Below are positions 9,341-17,835 of a DNA stretch of 41,795 nt, piece by piece. The notes under the pieces are model-generated. The model did not search any database, was not told the origin of the DNA, and saw nothing but the letters and a program-made list of their open reading frames with translations. Each line of letters starts with the position of its first letter. The first letter of the stretch is position 1. The DNA is from Campylobacterales bacterium (GTDB lineage Bacteria > Campylobacterota > Campylobacteria > Campylobacterales > QNZT01): the NCBI GenBank assembly GCA_016744895.1, contig JADGDK010000012.1:1-41795 (forward strand), given 5' to 3'. A program made the translations under genes and the position numbers.

Positions 9341-9384
9341 GTATTTTTACTTTAAATCTTAGCTCGGCTGGGGGGATATAGATT

Positions 9385-9792
9385 TTATGTACCTAGTGCT
9401 GTAAAACAATAAAAGAATCTCATCTTATTTTTATCATTATCATGAGCATGATATTCTTTTTCAACAGAATATATAATAAATTGTACAAAGAGTGCCATAG
9501 TCATTAAAGTTAATAGAAGTATTACAATATATGGTTTAATTTTTATTTTCAATGTAGCCCAATAAATTAGAGAAAATATTGCAAACCAAATTATTAAATC
9601 AACAAAAAAATATGGATGTCTTTCAATAAATGGAATAAATTGATGATTTTTATTCTTATCACATATCATATTTTGATAATCATAACTTCCTCCATGGTCA
9701 AGGCAAGAATCAATTGTAGACCATTCATCAAGGTAAATTAAAATAGGAATTAGTATTGCTAAAACAATAATTATAATTTGTGCTTTTTTCAT
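9385..9792 (-). CDS. hypothetical membrane protein
   Basis: 135 aa, several TM segments. Confidence 0.6.
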   Translation of the reverse strand: MKKAQIIIIVLAILIPILIYLDEWSTIDSCLDHGGSYDYQNMICDKNKNHQFIPFIERHPYFFVDLIIWFAIFSLIYWATLKIKIKPYIVILLLTLMTMALFVQFIIYSVEKEYHAHDNDKNKMRFFYCFTALGT

Positions 9793-9800
9793 TTTTCTCT

Positions 9801-9839
9801 CTTAACTTTTGGGTACCTTCACTGAAGCGAATTGTTAAG
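9801..9839 (-). repeat. attC-like inverted repeat (candidate)
   Basis: Minus strand CTTAACAATTCGCTTCAGTGAAGGTACCCAAAAGTTAAG: CTTAAC/GTTAAG outer arms and CTTC/GAAG inner hairpin. Confidence 0.3.
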
Positions 9840-9901
9840 TATAAATATATGTAACGAAGGTAGCTATAACAAAACTAAAAGCTTGACTCTAGGCTATGTA
9901 A

Positions 9902-10198
9902 TTAGATTTTGTTTGCTAGTTTTCTACATCTTTCTTTTGATAGAAGCCACGCTTTCTTTTTTTCTTTTGCGAATGCTTTTATGTACCCACCGCCTCCAAG
10001 CTTATCTCGACTAATTTCATCTGCCTTAGCTTTCAATTTGATAGCCATAAATGGATTTGTATCTTTTAGCTTTAATGTACAAACCTCATATTTTGCTGCA
10101 AATGAAGCAGCTACTTTTTCATCAAACCCTGCATTTAAATCAAGAGTGAGAAAAGCTCCTGCAATAGAAATACTTGCAACCATCATAATTTTTTTCAT
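9902..10198 (-). CDS. hypothetical exported protein
   Basis: Signal-peptide-like N-terminus MKKIMMVASISIAGAFLTLDLNA. Confidence 0.55.
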   Translation of the reverse strand: MKKIMMVASISIAGAFLTLDLNAGFDEKVAASFAAKYEVCTLKLKDTNPFMAIKLKAKADEISRDKLGGGGYIKAFAKEKKKAWLLSKERCRKLANKI

Positions 10199-10508
10199 TA
10201 CTCAATATCCTTCAATTCGATTAATTTATAAATTCTAATTCCCGCCTTGCATCCAATTTGTGCTTAACACATAACTATTGATACATTAAAGATAGTATCA
10301 AACTTAACCCCAAATCAAAGAATTATCTGAACACACAAAATATACAAATAATCATGTAAAAGATAAAATATTATTAACTAAAAGATAAAAAATAGATTAC
10401 AATGCAAATTATGTTTAGATACTTGGTTAAAAATCCATTATTTGTGCAAAGTGTTTGTTGTATGGGAGAGATGGTTTGAGTATAAAAAAGCATTCTGTTG
10501 CGCTATGT

Positions 10509-10538
10509 ATAAGTGGAGAAAAACCTCTCTCCACTTAT
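10509..10538. terminator. hairpin terminator downstream of glycosyltransferase
   Basis: ATAAGTGGAGA / TCTCCACTTAT 11-bp arms. Confidence 0.6.
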
Positions 10539-10542
10539 GTAT

Positions 10543-11670
10543 TTAAAGTGACTCTAGTACCTCATAAAGCTCTTTAGCCATTATTTTATAATTTCGTTTA
10601 TGCTGTAGCAATCTATCTTGTCCTGCATGACCAATTTTTGCTAATTCATCTTCTGTCATGGTGATAATCTCCTCAAACTTAGCAGCCATAGCATCTACTT
10701 CATACTCACAAAATAGGGCATTTTCGTCATTAAAAAGTATACGGTTTTTACTGTTTTCACTCATAAGTGAAGGGATGGCGCAAGTAGAGTAATCCATGAT
10801 TTTTGCAGGTATGGAAGTGTTAAACAGAGAGATATCAGGGAAAAGTGCAATTCCTACATCTGCATCATTGATTTGGTACATCAAGTCATTTAAATTATCA
10901 GCTTTTAATATACTGACTTTTTTATCGATATTGGTATAACGATCCATGATCTTTTTGGCAAACTCATAGTTATGTGTGGACACAGACAGGTGCCAATTGG
11001 ATGAATCCACTTTAGAAAAAGCTTCTAGTATCTTTTCAAAGTGTCGAAGTGTGTCGAGCCTTCCTACATAGAGAAAATGTCGCTCACTGCGATGTGAAGT
11101 TTTAAAAGGTGTTACACGTGAAGGATCTAGACCTGAAGGTAGTGGGAAACTGACAACATTACTACCACCATAAAAAGTCTCTTCCACGTCTTTTGATTTT
11201 GGCATAAAAAGATCACATTTTGACCGAAGGCTCTTCTTTCTGTATCTTTTATAGAGTATGCCAATTTTATCAAAAATTGTAGTGCGATGTTCTGCTTTAC
11301 CTATCGCAAATACACGTTCACTTTTAGGTGCAGAAACCCTAAAACCGACTTTATAACCAAACTTTTCGCGTAACTTTAAAACATGCGCTAAGATATCAAG
11401 CTGATTTCTGACAAAGACAAAGTCAAATGATGAGATGTCAATGCCTTTAAGTCCAAGATATTGACACACCTTTTTTTCATACTGTTGTGGTACCACATAA
11501 TCAGTACCTTTAATTTGAAAACTGTTTTTATACTTTGTGAAGTAGACAATATATACATCACAATGATCTTTAAGATAGCCATTGAAAAGTGGACCTATGG
11601 CACCGTGCTGTGCATACTCCTCTTGATCTGTGATATAGAGAAGTTTTTTCTTTTGTTTTGCATCTGTCAT
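10543..11670 (-). CDS. glycosyltransferase (GT4-like)
   Basis: FPLPSGLDPSRVTPF...RHFLYVGRLDTLRHFEKILEAF...DVGIALFPDISLFNTSIPAKIMDYSTCAIP. Confidence 0.8.
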   Translation of the reverse strand: MTDAKQKKKLLYITDQEEYAQHGAIGPLFNGYLKDHCDVYIVYFTKYKNSFQIKGTDYVVPQQYEKKVCQYLGLKGIDISSFDFVFVRNQLDILAHVLKLREKFGYKVGFRVSAPKSERVFAIGKAEHRTTIFDKIGILYKRYRKKSLRSKCDLFMPKSKDVEETFYGGSNVVSFPLPSGLDPSRVTPFKTSHRSERHFLYVGRLDTLRHFEKILEAFSKVDSSNWHLSVSTHNYEFAKKIMDRYTNIDKKVSILKADNLNDLMYQINDADVGIALFPDISLFNTSIPAKIMDYSTCAIPSLMSENSKNRILFNDENALFCEYEVDAMAAKFEEIITMTEDELAKIGHAGQDRLLQHKRNYKIMAKELYEVLESL

Positions 11671-13052
11671 GTGTTTTCTCCTTCTATAGGTTCTTCATCT
11701 ACGAGTTCATCATTAAAAGTTTTCTTATCAAATGTAAAGCCAAGATATTCACATATCGCTTCGACATCACGAACAGCATTACCCAGACAACTTGTCGCAC
11801 CAGGAGACGGTGTCATGTTGAAGATGATGCCTTCTCCTGTATCAATAGATGCTTCTCCTAACATCAACTTTTGATTTTTTTTATCCAAAATCTGTGGTCT
11901 TACTCCACCAAATCCCTTGGCATAGGAGATATCTTCTTCATTTAATGAAGGAACAATTTTGTGTGCATCTTGTAAAAATAGCTTTTTATTGATATACGGC
12001 ACTTCAAAAAGAAAGTTTTTCATCACATAATTTCGTATTTCCGAATCACTCAGTAAATCTACAAAGATTTTAATCACATTGTGATCTAGTCGTAAAGTCT
12101 TAAAAAAGTCTAGATAAGTGCCTGGTTTGAAGCGTTCTAGTTTGGGTAACATTAAAGCAGTGGGACCAAATCTTGTAAATCCATTTACCAATATATCAGG
12201 ATCACCATGTAAAGCGGCAAAAGGAAGTTTTGGATTTTGTACCATATAGACTTTACCATTTAGGATTTGTTTATTTGACATATAAAAACTTCCTGCCATT
12301 GGTAAACATCCATAATCCAACCCATGTCCCATCTGATGTGCTAGATATAAACTATGCGCTCCTGCATCTACCACTACAAAATCAGCGGTAAATTGGGTCA
12401 TGGTCGTCTGTACATGATAGGTAGTACCAATTTTTTGAATTTGTGTTACTTCATTGTTAAAAAAGATATCAGTCACTTTATCTTGAATTTTCAGTGTATT
12501 GTCTATAAACGTATCACTTAAGGCTTTAAAGTCAACGGTCGTATATTCACCTTGTGCGCCCATACCTACGATATCTTCAGGACGTTCATTTCCATCTTTA
12601 TCATAGATAACAGCAGGTTCAATCTCTGCAAGTTTTTCTTTGTCATAAAGTTCTAGGTAAGGATAGAGGCTTTTAAACTCTTCAAAACGATTTTTGATAT
12701 AGATCACTTCTTCACGACCCACACCTAGTGCCAATTTTTGATGTGAAAAGATTACTTTATCTTCATAACCATGTTTTAAACAGTATTTTTCAACCATCTT
12801 AGCAGTCTTTTTTACTTTGGCTGCTTTTTCTAATGTATAATTAGTTTCGATATCTCCACAATGAATTGTTTGAGAATTTGCCGAACCATTGGAATTTAAA
12901 GAAGCAAGGGAATCATACTTTTCTAATAGACATATTTTTTTGATATCTGTGTATCTGCCCAATTCATAAAAGAGAGCGGATCCAGACACTCCTCCCCCAA
13001 TAATAATCACATCATAGTGATTTTGTGTCATAATATCCTCTTTACCTTCCAA
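11667..13052 (-). CDS. mqo: FAD-dependent oxidoreductase, malate:quinone oxidoreductase-like
   Basis: DVIIIGGGVSGSALFYELGRYTDIKKICLLEKYDSLASLNSNGSANSQTIHCGDIETNY...GFGGVRPQ; actual start may be internal MTQNHYD. Confidence 0.75.
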   Translation of the reverse strand: MEGKEDIMTQNHYDVIIIGGGVSGSALFYELGRYTDIKKICLLEKYDSLASLNSNGSANSQTIHCGDIETNYTLEKAAKVKKTAKMVEKYCLKHGYEDKVIFSHQKLALGVGREEVIYIKNRFEEFKSLYPYLELYDKEKLAEIEPAVIYDKDGNERPEDIVGMGAQGEYTTVDFKALSDTFIDNTLKIQDKVTDIFFNNEVTQIQKIGTTYHVQTTMTQFTADFVVVDAGAHSLYLAHQMGHGLDYGCLPMAGSFYMSNKQILNGKVYMVQNPKLPFAALHGDPDILVNGFTRFGPTALMLPKLERFKPGTYLDFFKTLRLDHNVIKIFVDLLSDSEIRNYVMKNFLFEVPYINKKLFLQDAHKIVPSLNEEDISYAKGFGGVRPQILDKKNQKLMLGEASIDTGEGIIFNMTPSPGATSCLGNAVRDVEAICEYLGFTFDKKTFNDELVDEEPIEGENT

Positions 13053-13199
13053 ATTAAATATTTGTTTTAGTTATAATACACGAATTTCTATAAAAATAAT
13101 CTATAAATATTAAAAGTCTTGAAAATCTAGCATCTTTCAGTTGTTTTTTTATAAGAAAAATATAAAATATTTTTTCTATTTACCCAAGGAAGTATCACT

Positions 13200-15098
13200 G
13201 TGAAGACACATTATAAAATTGAAACCCTTTTTGATATGTTCATACACTCTTATGAACACTATAAAACAAACCCAGCATTTATCTATAGAGCATTTGACCA
13301 TGAGTTCACTGTCAGTTATGAAAAGTTTTTTGATGATGTATTGATACTTTCAAAAGCATTTAGCAGTAAAAAAATTGCTAAGGGCTCTAAAGTCATGTTG
13401 CTTTCAGATAACCGTTATGGATGGATAGTAACAGATATGGCACTTGTGTCATTAGGTGCAATTTCTGTGCCAAGAGGAAGTGATACACCCACCCAAGAGT
13501 TAGAGTATATCATGACACACTCGGCATGTGAATTTTTGATCGTAGAAAATCAAGAGCTTTTGATCAAACATGAACATCTCATAAAACAACTTAATTTAAA
13601 AGCTATTTTTGTCATCGAAGCAGATAAATTACATACTCCTTTTGACCACGTCTTTTCTTATAATGACATTCTCAAAGATCGTACCATTTCAGATGATGAA
13701 GTAGATCAATTTATCAAACACAAAGAGTCTCTAACGGCAGATGATATCTTTACCATTATTTATACTTCAGGTACAACAGGTACACCAAAAGGGGTACTTC
13801 TTTCACATCAAAACATCATGTATAATGTCAGTACAATTCCTGGATTGATTCGTTTAGTCCATGAAGATAAATGGCTTTCGATATTACCTACATGGCATAT
13901 TCTTGAAAGAGCTGCTGAGTATGTAGCTTTGTCCAAAGGGTGCTGTACGGTGTATTCGGGAATTAAAACATTTTCAGATGATCTACAAAGATATAAACCA
14001 ACGATTGTCGCTACAGTCCCAAGACTTTGGGAATCTATGTATGTGAAAATCAATGCGGCAATTAAAGCACAAGGCAATACAAAAAATAAAATTTTCCAAG
14101 CTTTGGTGATTGTCTCGGAAAAATACAACTATAACCTTCGTGTTTTAAAAGATCATTTACCTGTATTTAAAAAACAAAATGCACTGAAATCTTTATATCT
14201 AAAAAGTATTGCTTTAGGAAACCTAATTTGGCTGACACCGCTTAATTTTATCGCCAAAAGAAAGTTACAAGTGGTACAAGAGAAGTTTGGTGGAAGACTC
14301 CGACTTGCAGTTAGTGCTGGAGGGACTTTGCCAAAATATCTAGATGAGTGGATTGATGCCCTTGGTATTACGATTATTAACTCATATGGTATGACAGAGT
14401 GTGCACCATTAATTCGAGGCCGTGCGCTTAGCTGTGATACATTTGGGACATTAGGAACGTCTGTGGAAGGTTCAGAGATGAAAATTGTGGACGAGCAGGG
14501 TAATAATGTCGCAGTTGGAGAAGTAGGTGAAATTGTTGTAAAAGGCCCCCAAGTCACACCTGGTTACTACCTCAATGATGAAGAAAATCTCAAAGCTTTT
14601 GGCGTAGATGGATTCTTTAAAACTGGTGACCTTGGTAAGCTTACTATTAATGATGAATTAGTGATAACAGGTCGATCAAAAGAGATTATTGTTTTAGCAA
14701 ATGGTGAAAATATTGACCCAAGCAAGATCGAATCAACGATCACCATGCTTCCGTTTATCAAAGATACAATTTTAGTAGGGCAAGATAAAAAAGGGTTAGG
14801 TGCATTGATCGTTCCTGATATTGACCAACTTAAAGAGTTTATCCATACGAAGCTTGATTTGGCGGTACATTCATTAGAACAGATCAAAGAGGATAAACCC
14901 CTTACCAATAACATTAAAAGAGAGATCAATAAACTACTCAATGCAAAAGAAGGTTTTAGACCTTTTGAAAAACTGCAAAATATTCACTTCTTAGATAAGG
15001 ATTTTACACCTGGAGAAGAGTTAACAAATACATTGAAAAAAAAGCGTCATATTATTGAAAAAAAATATAAAGAGATTATTGATAAGATTTTAAAATAG
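13200..15098 (+). CDS. long-chain acyl-CoA synthetase / AMP-binding enzyme
   Basis: TIIYTSGTTGTPKGVLLSHQN, YGMTECAPLI, KTGDLGKL, GRSKEIIVLANGENIDPSKIE. Confidence 0.92.
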   Translation: MKTHYKIETLFDMFIHSYEHYKTNPAFIYRAFDHEFTVSYEKFFDDVLILSKAFSSKKIAKGSKVMLLSDNRYGWIVTDMALVSLGAISVPRGSDTPTQELEYIMTHSACEFLIVENQELLIKHEHLIKQLNLKAIFVIEADKLHTPFDHVFSYNDILKDRTISDDEVDQFIKHKESLTADDIFTIIYTSGTTGTPKGVLLSHQNIMYNVSTIPGLIRLVHEDKWLSILPTWHILERAAEYVALSKGCCTVYSGIKTFSDDLQRYKPTIVATVPRLWESMYVKINAAIKAQGNTKNKIFQALVIVSEKYNYNLRVLKDHLPVFKKQNALKSLYLKSIALGNLIWLTPLNFIAKRKLQVVQEKFGGRLRLAVSAGGTLPKYLDEWIDALGITIINSYGMTECAPLIRGRALSCDTFGTLGTSVEGSEMKIVDEQGNNVAVGEVGEIVVKGPQVTPGYYLNDEENLKAFGVDGFFKTGDLGKLTINDELVITGRSKEIIVLANGENIDPSKIESTITMLPFIKDTILVGQDKKGLGALIVPDIDQLKEFIHTKLDLAVHSLEQIKEDKPLTNNIKREINKLLNAKEGFRPFEKLQNIHFLDKDFTPGEELTNTLKKKRHIIEKKYKEIIDKILK

Positions 15099-15150
15099 GT
15101 CAACTCCAAACGGTGAATATGGTATAATACAAAAAACTTAAAGGGGTAAT

Positions 15151-15651
15151 ATGATTAGTGACAAAATGACAGCGGAACTCAACATCCAACTTAATAAGGA
15201 GTTTTATTCTGCTTATCTCTATCTTGGCATGTCAACTTGGTGTGCAGATGTAGGATACAACGGAAGTGCGCATTGGTTTATGTCTCAGTATGAAGAAGAG
15301 CGTGCACATGCGCTTAAAGTATATAAGTATATGCTTGATCAGGGAGGTAAAATCGAACTTTTGACGATCGAACAACCAGAGATAAAATATGACTCACTTT
15401 TACAATGTTTTGAAGATAGTCTTCACCATGAACAGATGATGACAGAATCTTTTAACGAGCTTTGCGATCTTGCACTCAACCAAAAAGACCATGCCTCTTA
15501 TGGCTTTTTTCAATGGTTTGTAGAAGAGCAGATTGAAGAAGAGGCGAGTGTGGGAGAAATTATAGCAAAACTCAAACTTGTTGGTGATGGAAATGGAATT
15601 TTCATGATTGATAATCAATTGGCTAGTCGTAGTGATACTGAAAGTGCTTAA
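15151..15651 (+). CDS. ftn: ferritin
   Basis: LNIQLNKEFYSAYLYLGMSTWCADVGYNGSAHWFMSQYEEERAHALKVYKYM...FLQWFVEEQIEEE-type ferroxidase pattern. Confidence 0.92.
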   Translation: MISDKMTAELNIQLNKEFYSAYLYLGMSTWCADVGYNGSAHWFMSQYEEERAHALKVYKYMLDQGGKIELLTIEQPEIKYDSLLQCFEDSLHHEQMMTESFNELCDLALNQKDHASYGFFQWFVEEQIEEEASVGEIIAKLKLVGDGNGIFMIDNQLASRSDTESA

Positions 15652-15653
15652 AA

Positions 15654-15854
15654 ATGCGAATCAAACTTTGCAAAAAGTATCCTAAAAAGAAAAAATTTGC
15701 AAAGAAGCTTCTACTAGCACATCCCGATGCAAAGATTGAAATCAAATCTTGCATCGGGATGTGCAAACACTGTAAATCTAAACCTACAGCAAATATAGAC
15801 GGAAAAAAACTCAAAAAAAAGCGTATTAAAAAATTTATCGAGTCTCTCTCCTAA
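15654..15854 (+). CDS. small Cys-rich thioredoxin-like [2Fe-2S]/DUF1450-like protein
   Basis: 66 aa; LAHPDAKIEIKSCIGMCKHCKSKPTANIDGK. Confidence 0.6.
   Translation: MRIKLCKKYPKKKKFAKKLLLAHPDAKIEIKSCIGMCKHCKSKPTANIDGKKLKKKRIKKFIESLS
15717..15764. repeat. near-perfect long inverted repeat inside coding sequence
   Basis: GCACATCCCGATGCAA (15717-15732) and TTGCATCGGGATGTGC (15749-15764), 16-bp perfect arms extended by GATT/AATC after a 1-nt bulge, 7-nt loop. Confidence 0.97.
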
Positions 15855-15861
15855 TTTAAAG

Positions 15862-16689
15862 TTAAATACTATTTTCTAATAAATGCTGATTCTGCATGGC
15901 TTTATAAAGTTTATCATACCCTTTAAGCTCTTCTTCTCCCACTTCTACCCATCTGTTTAATCCCTCCATAATCATCATTTTTTTGATGATAGGATCTTTA
16001 GGATCTTGGGACATGATCATTTCTGTAAATGCTTTGGATAACTTTTCGTCACACTCTGGCATCACTGTAAAGTTACAGTGACAGTAACCACAACTGGTAT
16101 AAAAAGCTTCTACTTCACCCTCTGGAAAAAGTCCCTCTTCAATCATCCGAATCCAGGTGGTACTTCCGATAGAACCAGCATCGATTTCACCATTTAATAT
16201 GGCGTCTAAGATATCAAACTCACTTTTTCCAGTATCTCCGTGTTTACCAATATCAGAGTTAAAACGTACCAGTGTTAAATCTTTTTCAGGATCAATATCT
16301 TCTTCTTGTAGATAAGCATAAGGTAAAATTGCTGCTTGAGCTGAATCTTTACTCCCTAATCCAAATTTTTTTGTTTTAAGGTCAGCAACGCTCTTGATGC
16401 CAGATGATGATTTAGTGATGAAAATAGACCTAAAATTTATATCTGTATCACGCATCACAAGTGCCTTGGCTTTGTTATTTGTTGCATGATGCATCCGTAT
16501 CCAAGCGACATTGGTATTCCAAGCAACATCAATCATCCCTTTTTGTAAGGCTTCTACCTGTGCTTCATAATTTGAAAAAAGTACATAGTCAAGTTTCAAA
16601 CCATTGTCATTATAATAGTCTCTGATAATATTCCAAATTGGTACTACTTTTGCATCATAGGCTACTGCCCCTAACATAATTGTTTTCAT
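15862..16689 (-). CDS. PhnD/SsuA-like periplasmic-binding-fold protein without signal peptide
   Basis: MKTIMLGAVAYDAKVVPIWNIIRDYYNDNGLKLDYVLFSNYEAQVEALQKGMIDVAWNTNVAW; begins directly at first beta strand; FYTSCGYCHCNFTVMP. Confidence 0.78.
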   Translation of the reverse strand: MKTIMLGAVAYDAKVVPIWNIIRDYYNDNGLKLDYVLFSNYEAQVEALQKGMIDVAWNTNVAWIRMHHATNNKAKALVMRDTDINFRSIFITKSSSGIKSVADLKTKKFGLGSKDSAQAAILPYAYLQEEDIDPEKDLTLVRFNSDIGKHGDTGKSEFDILDAILNGEIDAGSIGSTTWIRMIEEGLFPEGEVEAFYTSCGYCHCNFTVMPECDEKLSKAFTEMIMSQDPKDPIIKKMMIMEGLNRWVEVGEEELKGYDKLYKAMQNQHLLENSI

Positions 16690-16698
16690 TTTTTCTCC

Positions 16699-17826
16699 TT
16701 AAGGTATTGGTTGGTTTGTGAGTGCTTTACCCAGCCAAATCGATAAAACATCTGTACTAGGTGCCATCACTTGTGCGGCTAAGGCATCTCTTAACAGTCT
16801 CTCAAGTGGCAATCTTTTTGCATAAGCTGCGCCACCACCTATTTTCATCGCTAAAGTTGCTACTTCAACTGCGACATCTGAAGCATTGACTCTTGCTGCA
16901 ATAATCTGCGTTAAAGCATCTGCATCCATGTTTGAGCCACTAAGTGACGCTGCAGTGGTAAAGTGTTTTGCTCCTTGTGCTTTTTTATAGATTTGTGCTA
17001 AGTGGTTTTGAACCGTTGGAATTTCACTCAAACTTTTTCCATCACTATATTTTCGATTCATGCTATAAGCTACAGCGATATCATTTATATGTAGCGCAAC
17101 TCCTGTATAGACTGCCGCTAATCCTGTGATAAAAAATGGTGCTACCACTTCAAAAACTTGTGTTACGCCACTTCCTTCTGCTCCGACTCTATCATTTTCA
17201 TCTAAGGTGACATTTTCTAGATACATTGGCATAGACGCATTTCCACGCATGCCTAATCCATCCCATTGGCTTGCTTGAAAAGTCACACCCTTACTACCAT
17301 CAGGTACGAGCCAGTTATCTAAGCCATCTTTTTTTAAAGTAGAAGAGAGCACCATATAGTAGTCCACAAAACCAGCTGCAGTTACAAAACTCTTTTTGCC
17401 ATTTAAAATATAATTTTCATTCTTTTTTGAGAGTGCAATTTCAGGTTGGTAAAAATGTGTCCCAGTACCTGTTTCACTAAAAGCAAGTGCTAAAGAGATC
17501 TCTCCCTTGGCAATTTTTGGTAGTAATGCCTCTTTCATCTTATCACTACCATGCAGTACAACACACATCGTAGCAACATTGTGCATCATATAACACAGTG
17601 CAGTTGTTGCACAACTTTGTGCCAATGCTTGTATCACAGTAGCATGTGCATGAAGGTTTAATCCTTGCCCTCCATAAGCTTCAGGTACGATGAGTCCCAT
17701 ATAGCCTTCTTTTTTTAAAGCCGTAAAACTCTCTAGAGGATAAGTTCCCTCTTTATCTGCTTGGTCACTGTGTGGCGCTACATAGGTTTGTGCAAATTGC
17801 ATCGTTTTTTCATTAAGTTCTTTCAT
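16699..17826 (-). CDS. acyl-CoA dehydrogenase-superfamily protein (non-canonical active site)
   Basis: GLIVPEAYGGQGLNLHA, LAFSETGTGTHF, YILNGKKSFVTAA, LGMRGNASM, C-terminal LRDALAAQVMAPSTDVLSIWLGKAL. Confidence 0.85.
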   Translation of the reverse strand: MKELNEKTMQFAQTYVAPHSDQADKEGTYPLESFTALKKEGYMGLIVPEAYGGQGLNLHAHATVIQALAQSCATTALCYMMHNVATMCVVLHGSDKMKEALLPKIAKGEISLALAFSETGTGTHFYQPEIALSKKNENYILNGKKSFVTAAGFVDYYMVLSSTLKKDGLDNWLVPDGSKGVTFQASQWDGLGMRGNASMPMYLENVTLDENDRVGAEGSGVTQVFEVVAPFFITGLAAVYTGVALHINDIAVAYSMNRKYSDGKSLSEIPTVQNHLAQIYKKAQGAKHFTTAASLSGSNMDADALTQIIAARVNASDVAVEVATLAMKIGGGAAYAKRLPLERLLRDALAAQVMAPSTDVLSIWLGKALTNQPIP

Positions 17827-17835
17827 GGTTTCTCC

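Noticed and set aside
10199-10540. AT-rich gap with repeated AAAAGATAAAA and TTGATAC...GTATCAA hairpin (10278-10301)
   Set aside because: Short, low-complexity repeats; insufficient spacing regularity for iterons or CRISPR.
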